Positions 1 through 4,506 of a stretch of DNA of 7,730 nucleotides are shown here, piece after piece. Below the pieces are notes generated by a model, which made no database searches, was not told the DNA's origin, and worked only from the letters and a program-made list of their open reading frames with translations. Source of the DNA: an uncultured Clostridia bacterium (lineage in GTDB: Bacteria > Bacillota > Clostridia > Oscillospirales > Ruminococcaceae); assembly GCA_946533615.1 (NCBI GenBank), contig CAMNBY010000098.1:1-7730 (forward strand), given 5' to 3'. The position numbers and the translations under genes are program-made. How positions within the stretch are numbered: the stretch's first letter is position 1; the number at the start of each line of letters is the position of its first letter.

Positions 1-746
1 TAACCAACGCACACAAGATCGTCCGCGGCGAACACCCCGACCTTGCCGAGCGCGGAAACGACTTCTACTTTATGCAGCGCGAGAGCTTCGAGGATATGCA
101 GGCGCTTACCGCAGCCCTCTGTGAAACAAGGCTGCCTAAGGCCTACGGCTTCGACCCTTTCGAGGATATACAGGTGCTCTCGCCGACGCGGAAGGGTCCT
201 GCCGGCACAGTGGAGCTCAACCGCCTGCTGCAATCTGTGCTTAACCCTCCCGAGAAAGGCGTCTCCGAGGTCAAGACCCAGCTCTTCACCTTCCGCACCG
301 GCGACAAGGTGATGCAGACGCGGAACAATTACGACATCCTCTGGAAACGCACCGACAGCAGCGGCAAGACCGAAGAGGGAGCAGGCATCTTTAACGGCGA
401 CATCGGCATAATACTCAAGGTCAACAAGATACTCCGCACCCTGACGATCGACTTTGAGGGACGCATCGCGACCTACAACGCAGATATGCTCTTTGACCTC
501 GAGCTGGCCTACGCCGTCACTGTCCACAAGAGCCAGGGCAGCGAGTTCAACGCCGTGATACTCGCGGTGCTGGGCGGCTATGACAAGCTTTACTACCGCA
601 ACCTGCTCTACACCGCCGTGACCCGCGCCAAGAAGCTGCTTGTGATCGTCGGATCCCGCCGAACGGTGGAGTATATGATCGACAATGACCGCCGCACCGA
701 CCGCTGCACCGCCCTGAAGCACATGATGCTTGAAGCCAAAAACTGA
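1..746 (+). CDS. recD2: RecD2-type ATP-dependent DNA helicase, C-terminal part (5' end outside window)
   Basis: This is the last 247 residues of a superfamily 1B, RecD/TraA-like helicase. Family members use ATP to unwind DNA 5'-3' in the cytoplasm during repair and replication stress. The frame is open from base 3 through the left edge, and the true start lies upstream. Visible in order are an N-A-H-x-I-x-R-G-E segment (about 6-35), an L-S-P-T-R-K-G-x-x-G-T block with downstream LN..LQ (about 178-240), an SH3-like segment ending N-G-D-I-G-I-I (about 393-413), helicase motif V-like V-H-K-S-Q-G-S-E-F (about 522-548), and motif VI-like A-V-T-R-A-K-K (about 615-635). The last two form the UvrD_C_2 region typical of RecD2. 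RecD2 proteins are usually about 720-750 residues, so roughly two thirds is missing to the left. The reading frame shows no break. RecD2 rather than RecBCD RecD is inferred from the domain pattern and the Firmicute setting. Confidence 0.9.
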   Translation, partial: TNAHKIVRGEHPDLAERGNDFYFMQRESFEDMQALTAALCETRLPKAYGFDPFEDIQVLSPTRKGPAGTVELNRLLQSVLNPPEKGVSEVKTQLFTFRTGDKVMQTRNNYDILWKRTDSSGKTEEGAGIFNGDIGIILKVNKILRTLTIDFEGRIATYNADMLFDLELAYAVTVHKSQGSEFNAVILAVLGGYDKLYYRNLLYTAVTRAKKLLVIVGSRRTVEYMIDNDRRTDRCTALKHMMLEAKN

Positions 747-754
747 AAAATAAT

Positions 755-794
755 AACAGCCCCGGGAACGTCTTTGAACGAGCTCGGGGCTGTT
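755..794 (+). terminator. Hairpin after recD2, probable transcription terminator
   Basis: Nine bases after the recD2 stop, AACAGCCCCG (755-764) pairs perfectly with CGGGGCTGTT (785-794). It extends inward by a G-T and a G-C pair, and the loop contains a further small CGT/ACG stem. An A-rich tract precedes it. The 3' side lacks a clean T run (GACTTATG, then AT-rich DNA), so it is a weaker intrinsic terminator than the one after purA. It is the only candidate to end recD2 transcription. Confidence 0.6.
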
Positions 795-934
795 GACTTA
801 TGTAATAATTTATTTAATCGAAGTTCACAAATAATTAACGTCTGTATGTCGATTTATTCACATCTCGAAGAGTCACTCGGTGCTTTGTTGGATAACGGCA
901 CGATTTATGCGGTATTTTCTTAAAGATGCCCCTG

Positions 935-1055
935 TTTTCAACATTTTGTTGAAAAACACGGTTGAAATGGCATTTTCTGGACTCTGAAATGTTGAAAAGG
1001 GTGTTGAAACCGTTGAAAACTACACGGATTTTTCGGGTTTTGCGCCTTGTTGAAA
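935..1055. repeat. Cluster of GTTGAAA heptamers with an inverted pair
   Basis: GTTGAAA occurs on the plus strand at 948-954, 961-967, 991-997, 1003-1009, 1012-1018 and 1049-1055, and once inverted (TTTCAAC) at 936-942. The inverted copy and the first direct copy form a perfect 9-base stem, TTTTCAACA (935-943) with TGTTGAAAA (947-955), separated by TTT. Spacing between copies is irregular (13, 30, 12, 9 and 37 bases start to start). This is neither a simple tandem repeat nor a CRISPR array. It resembles a multi-site protein-binding region; the binding protein is unknown. Confidence 0.65.
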
Positions 1056-1143
1056 GTTCTTTTTGTCTGAAAAATCGTACCGACTTATGCGAAAATCCGA
1101 AAAATATGCCGAAATTTTCAATTACAAATATGAAGTAAATGTT

Positions 1144-1161
1144 AACGAAAGTGCTTTCGTT
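1144..1161. repeat. 18-base palindrome AACGAAAG-TG-CTTTCGTT
   Basis: Two perfect 8-base arms flank a TG centre, followed on the plus strand by T1162-T1164, so the run of T is five long from T1160. It could be an operator for a dimeric regulator (LacI-type sites often have CG-containing half sites of this size). It could also be a weak plus-strand terminator, although the stem has few G-C pairs. No gene starts close by, which makes the operator reading uncertain. Confidence 0.4.
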
Positions 1162-1401
1162 TTTCGCGCTCTCCGCAAAGCCCACAGCAGCGCAGTTTGA
1201 GCCAATAATTAATTTGTTGCGTCAAGGCGTTTACATTTTTTCTGAAAATGTCCAATAAAACGTACAGATGACCGTCGGTTTCCCAAATATCCGCATTTAC
1301 CCAAAACAAGTACGTTTTTCTGTACCGATAAAGTTTTTAGACAATTATCAGCCTTGTTACAATTGTTACTATTTTGTAATAACCTATACTATCCGTATAC
1401 T

Positions 1402-2091
1402 TTATCTTGTGGTCAGAAATCTTATGGCACGCTCTATGGAGTCCTTCGAGTTGCCCCAATCGGCGTTCTTCGCGGTGTTGCGGTAGTCGTACATCTTGCA
1501 GTAGTGCGAAACATCGGCCTCGAGAGAGTCAAGGTATTTTTTGGTAAGCTCGCTGCAATCGTCCACGAACTCCTTGAACCAGCGCTTGTCAAGGTTTTGC
1601 GAGCCCTGCACGACCAGCATCTCGTAGTGCGGCAGGCACAGCTGCTCCTGCTCCTTGAAGAGGGCGCGGAACTCCTTTTCCTTTGTGTAAAGCTCGAAAA
1701 ACGTTACCATCAGGCGCGACATTCCCCATTCTATCTTCGAGCAGACAAAGCAGTCGCTGTTGATCTGCGAGACCTTTTTCTGCTTGGCAGTCTTGCTCTC
1801 AAGCAGGCCGGCCTTTGCTCTGGCGAAGATGTCCTTCTGCATCTGCTGAAGGTGGGACTGGAGCATCAGCGCCAGCGAAAGGCGGTTCTTGCAGGCTCTC
1901 ATCTGCTCGAAATGTGTCTTGCAGAAGCCGAGGCGGTTGGTCTCGATCCTGACGTCCGGCTCCATCATGGCAGCGCCCATGATGTATTCGACCGTGCGCT
2001 CCTCCAGCGTGTCCCGCATACGGCAGATCGGGCAGCCGCACTTTGGCTCGAATATCTCGTTGACCGGTATGGTAAGTATGCTTTCTCTCAT
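1402..2091 (-). CDS. DUF6062 family protein with two CxxC...CxxH modules
   Basis: This is a 229-residue cytoplasmic protein with no signal peptide or membrane segment. I recognise it as the Firmicute DUF6062 family, whose function is not established. The N-terminus reads T-I-P-V-N-E-x-F-E and is followed by C20-P-I-C23 and C57-K-T-H60. A second set, C114-F-V-C117 and C152-L-P-H155, repeats the spacing almost exactly (33 and 34 residues between pairs). Each set could bind one metal ion such as zinc, and the protein looks like an internal duplication. The middle (about 62-106) and the C-terminal region are helical and charged. The ATG at 2089-2091 is preceded by GGAGGG with a 6-base gap, supporting this start. 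It is transcribed alone, divergently from ogg. Metal binding is inferred from residue pattern only. Confidence 0.8.
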   Translation of the reverse strand: MRESILTIPVNEIFEPKCGCPICRMRDTLEERTVEYIMGAAMMEPDVRIETNRLGFCKTHFEQMRACKNRLSLALMLQSHLQQMQKDIFARAKAGLLESKTAKQKKVSQINSDCFVCSKIEWGMSRLMVTFFELYTKEKEFRALFKEQEQLCLPHYEMLVVQGSQNLDKRWFKEFVDDCSELTKKYLDSLEADVSHYCKMYDYRNTAKNADWGNSKDSIERAIRFLTTR

Positions 2092-2110
2092 ATTATCCCT
2101 CCGTTAAGGC

Positions 2111-2139
2111 TTGAAATGCTCTTTCATTTATAGTATAAT
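2111..2139 (+). promoter_or_regulatory. Sigma-A-type promoter of ogg
   Basis: TTGAAA (2111-2116), a 17-base spacer and a consensus TATAAT (2134-2139) lie upstream of ogg. The predicted start near 2146 gives a leader of about 45 bases. Four bases of its -10 box are shared with the -10 box of the divergent minus-strand promoter. Confidence 0.8.
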
Positions 2140-2160
2140 GTATTTGTCTCTTTTTTTCAA
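2132..2160 (-). promoter_or_regulatory. Sigma-A-type promoter of the DUF6062 gene
   Basis: On the minus strand, TTGAAA (2160-2155) is followed by a 17-base spacer and TATACT (2137-2132). The predicted transcript start is near 2125, giving a 5' leader of about 34 bases with a GGAGGG ribosome site. The -10 box overlaps the -10 box of the oppositely directed ogg promoter. Confidence 0.75.
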
Positions 2161-2190
2161 GTATTTTCTACACATTCAGGAGGACTCTAC

Positions 2191-2994
2191 ATGGACTACA
2201 CCGTTGATGGAAAAGATATAATACTCAAGCAGCCCGACTTCGACCTTGCCCAGACACTTGACTGCGGTCAGGCTTTCCGCTGGACTGCCCTGCCCGATGG
2301 CAGCTTCGAGGGCTATTACCTTGATTCTTTTCTGCATATCTCGCCGGAGAGCGAAGCCGGCGTTTTTCGCCTGCACAACACCGCAGAGCGTGATCTGCTT
2401 GACAAATGGTACAATTATTTGGACTTATCCACCGACTACGGCGAATTGAAGCGCCGCTTTTCCGAGGACGAGACCCTCGCAAAGGCCTGCGAATATGCCG
2501 GCGGTATACGCCTGCTCCGTCAGGACAGCTGGGAGGCGCTTTCAAGCTTCATCATCTCTCAGAACAACAATATCCCGAGGATAAAAGGCATCATCGGCAG
2601 GCTCTGCGAACACTGGGGCGGCTACCCCTCCCTTGAAGACCTGCAAGGCGAGACCGCCGAAAGCCTCGGCTTCCTTCGGTCGGGCTTCCGTGCAAAATAT
2701 CTGGTCGATGCTGTTCGCAAGCTCTCGGACGGCACGCTGTCGCTCGAGAAGATACAGACCCTGCCCATCGACGAGGCCGAGGCCGAGCTCAGACGCATCA
2801 AGGGCGTCGGCGCAAAGGTCGCTAACTGCACCCTGCTCTTCGGTATGTACCGCACCGAAGCCTTCCCCGTCGATGTCTGGATGAAGCGGGCTCTTGAGCG
2901 TTGGTATCCGAACGGCCTGCCCGAATGTGTCAGGGGCGTCGAGGGCATCGCCCAGCAATATCTTTTCCATTACATTCGCACAGCCGTCAAATAA
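2191..2994 (+). CDS. ogg: 8-oxoguanine DNA glycosylase / AP lyase (OGG1-type)
   Basis: This is a 267-residue base-excision repair enzyme of the helix-hairpin-helix glycosylase superfamily. It is expected to remove 8-oxoguanine (possibly other damaged bases) from DNA and to nick the abasic site. The N-terminal OGG_N-like domain carries D-C-G-Q-A-F-R-W (24-31), the counterpart of the eukaryotic GQ(S/A)FRW stretch. S-Q-N-N-N-I-P-R-I (123-131) matches the conserved NNN loop. The helix-hairpin-helix reads I-K-G-V-G-A-K-V-A (203-211), with K209 in the place of the catalytic lysine of human OGG1. P-V-D-V (226-229) supplies the catalytic aspartate D228. No four-cysteine iron-sulfur cluster is present, which argues against endonuclease III or MutY. 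AGGAGG with a 7-base gap fixes the ATG. An AlkA-like broader specificity cannot be excluded, but the residues favour OGG1. Confidence 0.9.
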   Translation: MDYTVDGKDIILKQPDFDLAQTLDCGQAFRWTALPDGSFEGYYLDSFLHISPESEAGVFRLHNTAERDLLDKWYNYLDLSTDYGELKRRFSEDETLAKACEYAGGIRLLRQDSWEALSSFIISQNNNIPRIKGIIGRLCEHWGGYPSLEDLQGETAESLGFLRSGFRAKYLVDAVRKLSDGTLSLEKIQTLPIDEAEAELRRIKGVGAKVANCTLLFGMYRTEAFPVDVWMKRALERWYPNGLPECVRGVEGIAQQYLFHYIRTAVK

Positions 2995-3025
2995 TTAACA
3001 ATCTCTGAACATACAGCTTTATCCC

Positions 3026-3054
3026 TTTACAAAACTAAAAAGCGATGATATAAT
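3026..3054 (+). promoter_or_regulatory. Sigma-A-type promoter of purA
   Basis: TTTACA (3026-3031), a 17-base spacer and a consensus TATAAT (3049-3054) lie in the 134-base gap after ogg. Transcription should begin near 3061, leaving a leader of about 68 bases. That length and sequence do not match a purine riboswitch aptamer. Confidence 0.8.
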
Positions 3055-3067
3055 AAAATGTGGTATT

Positions 3068-3088
3068 GCTGTTTGAATGGCAAGCAGC
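3068..3088 (+). promoter_or_regulatory. Hairpin in the purA 5' leader
   Basis: GCTGTTTG (3068-3075) pairs with CAAGCAGC (3081-3088) around an AATGG loop. All pairs are Watson-Crick except one T-G pair. It begins within about 8 bases of the predicted transcript start. A smaller GCTT/AAGC hairpin (3103-3113) directly precedes the AAGGAGG ribosome site (3114-3120). A 5'-terminal stem of this sort may stabilise the mRNA; a regulatory role is unproven. Confidence 0.4.
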
Positions 3089-3128
3089 GTACACCTAATT
3101 CCGCTTTTTAAGCAAGGAGGAAACTTTA

Positions 3129-4421
3129 ATGGTAAGAGCTATCGTAGGCGCTAACTGGGGCGACGAGGGCAAAGGCAAGATAACCGACATGATGGCGCAG
3201 GAAAGCGACATCGTTATCCGCTTTCAGGGCGGCGCCAATGCGGGTCACACCATCGTGAACCACTACGGCAAATTCGCGCTGCACACACTCCCCTCCGGCG
3301 TTTTTTACGACCATACAACAAGTATAATCGGCAACGGTGTTGCCCTTGATGTCGAGAAATTCTTCAACGAGGTGAATGATATAACCTCAAAGGGTGTTCC
3401 TATGCCCAAGATACTTATTTCCGACCGCGCACAGATCGTGATGCCTTATCATGTGCTCTTCGATCAGTACGAGGAGGAAAGGCTCGGCAAGGCAAGCTTC
3501 GGCTCGACAAAGTCGGGCATCGCTCCCTTCTATTCGGACAAATATGCAAAGATCGGCTTCCAGGTGCAGGAGCTCTTCCATGAGGACACTCTCAAGGAGA
3601 AGATCGCCCGTGTACTGGAGCAGAAGAACATCCTGCTCGAGCACCTGTACCACAAGCCTCCCATTGATCCCGAGGAGCTGTTCGCTACACTGATGAAGTA
3701 CAAGGAAATGCTCGCGCCTTATGTCTGCGACGTTTCTGCCTTCCTCTGGGACGCACTGCAAAACGGCAAGGAGATACTTCTTGAGGGTCAGCTGGGCTCG
3801 CTGAAGGATCCCGACCACGGCATCTATCCGATGGTAACCTCCTCCTCGACCCTCGCAGGCTACGGCGCTATCGGCGCAGGTCTGCCTCCCTACGAGATCA
3901 AGAAGATCGTTACGGTCTGCAAGGCTTATTCATCTGCTGTCGGCGCTGGTGAGTTCGTTTCCGAGATCTTCGGCGACGAGGCCGAGGAGCTCAGACGCCG
4001 CGGCGGCGACGGCGGCGAGTACGGTGCCACAACTCACAGACCCCGCAGAATGGGCTGGTTCGACTGCGTAGCCTCAAAGTACGGCTGCCGCATTCAGGGC
4101 ACGACCGACGTTGCCTTCACGGTGCTGGACGTTCTCGGCTACCTTGACAAGATCCCCGTCTGCGTTGGCTACGAGCTTGACGGCAAGGTCATCACAGACT
4201 TCCCCACAACCCAGCAGCTGGCAAAGTGCAAGCCCGTGCTTGAAGTTCTTGACGGCTGGAAGACCGACATACGCGGGATCCGCAGCTATGACGAGCTCCC
4301 CGAGAACTGCAAGAAGTACATCGAGTTCGTAGAGCAGCACATCGGCTTCCCGATCACGATGGTCTCGAATGGCCCCAAGCGCGAGGACATCATCTACAGG
4401 GAGAGCGCTCTCTCCAAGTAA
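3129..4421 (+). CDS. purA: Adenylosuccinate synthetase, divergent clostridial form
   Basis: This 430-residue cytoplasmic enzyme is of normal family length. It should join IMP and aspartate using GTP to give adenylosuccinate, the first committed step to AMP. The N-terminus has the GTP/IMP loop N-W-G-D-E-G-K-G-K (9-17) with the catalytic-type D12, and A-G-H-T (38-41) with catalytic-type H40. Other landmarks are S-G-I-A-P-F-Y-S-D-K (129-138), E-G-Q-L-G-S-L (219-225) followed by D-H-G-x-Y-P, the aspartate-loop region G-A-T-T-H-R-P-R-R (299-307), and S-N-G-P (413-416) near the guanine-binding end. Several normally fixed positions differ: N9 for Gln, A132 and K141 in the second signature, and H303 for Gly. 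AAGGAGG with an 8-base gap supports the ATG. The gene is monocistronic by its own promoter and terminator. D12 argues against a phage PurZ-type enzyme, in which this aspartate is replaced. Confidence 0.92.
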   Translation: MVRAIVGANWGDEGKGKITDMMAQESDIVIRFQGGANAGHTIVNHYGKFALHTLPSGVFYDHTTSIIGNGVALDVEKFFNEVNDITSKGVPMPKILISDRAQIVMPYHVLFDQYEEERLGKASFGSTKSGIAPFYSDKYAKIGFQVQELFHEDTLKEKIARVLEQKNILLEHLYHKPPIDPEELFATLMKYKEMLAPYVCDVSAFLWDALQNGKEILLEGQLGSLKDPDHGIYPMVTSSSTLAGYGAIGAGLPPYEIKKIVTVCKAYSSAVGAGEFVSEIFGDEAEELRRRGGDGGEYGATTHRPRRMGWFDCVASKYGCRIQGTTDVAFTVLDVLGYLDKIPVCVGYELDGKVITDFPTTQQLAKCKPVLEVLDGWKTDIRGIRSYDELPENCKKYIEFVEQHIGFPITMVSNGPKREDIIYRESALSK

Positions 4422-4451
4422 GGCGCAGGCCGAAAGAACATAATAAAAAGC

Positions 4452-4487
4452 AACGGTACCTCATCGGAATGGTGAGGTACCGTTTTT
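4452..4487. terminator. Bidirectional intrinsic terminator shared by purA and the GH5 gene
   Basis: AACGGTACCTCA (4452-4463) pairs perfectly with TGAGGTACCGTT (4473-4484). The stem extends by T-G and C-G pairs around a GGAAT loop, and TTTTT ends at 4487. On the minus strand the stem is followed by GCTTTTTATT. It lies 30 bases after the purA stop and 19 bases beyond the GH5 stop, so it should end both convergent transcripts. Confidence 0.93.
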
Positions 4488-4506
4488 GGTTCATGTAAAA
4501 GCTGTT

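Larger units (their letters stand above)
795..1401. other. AT-rich interval without a convincing gene, between convergent genes
   Basis: About 600 bases separate the recD2 terminator from the 3' end of the minus-strand DUF6062 gene. Base composition is visibly more AT-rich than in the flanking genes. It holds the GTTGAAA cluster (935-1055), an 18-base palindrome (1144-1161), an AT-rich inverted repeat ACATTTT/AAAATGT (1233-1239 with 1245-1251), a TTATTCACA nonamer (854-862) and tandem TATACT hexamers (1385-1401). A 116-codon GTG-started open frame on the minus strand (1185 to 835) exists. It has no Shine-Dalgarno site, is very rich in Phe, Lys, Arg and Asn, and is largely made of the heptamer repeats, so I do not call it a gene. 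No clear terminator for the DUF6062 gene is visible here. Confidence 0.6.

Noticed and set aside
846..923. 25-codon plus-strand frame starting ATG at 846
   Set aside because: The peptide looks plausible, but there is no Shine-Dalgarno site and no clear promoter, and an AT-rich region gives short frames easily.
935..1055. CRISPR array
   Set aside because: The repeated unit is only 7 bases with irregular spacing, and no cas genes are in the window.
835..1185. 116-codon minus-strand open frame in the AT-rich interval
   Set aside because: GTG start, no ribosome site, no recognisable domain, and residues that simply read through the heptamer repeats; composition is unlike the neighbouring genes.
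1354..2133. 259-codon plus-strand frame opposite the DUF6062 gene
   Set aside because: It is an antisense shadow: Leu/Val-rich, without a ribosome site, while the minus strand has the conserved protein with SD and promoter.
3061..3128. Purine riboswitch before purA
   Set aside because: No conserved aptamer core bases are visible, and the leader is too short for aptamer plus expression platform.
3129..4421. Phage-type PurZ (2-aminoadenine pathway)
   Set aside because: The catalytic aspartate that PurZ lacks is present as D12, and no other Z-genome genes are nearby.
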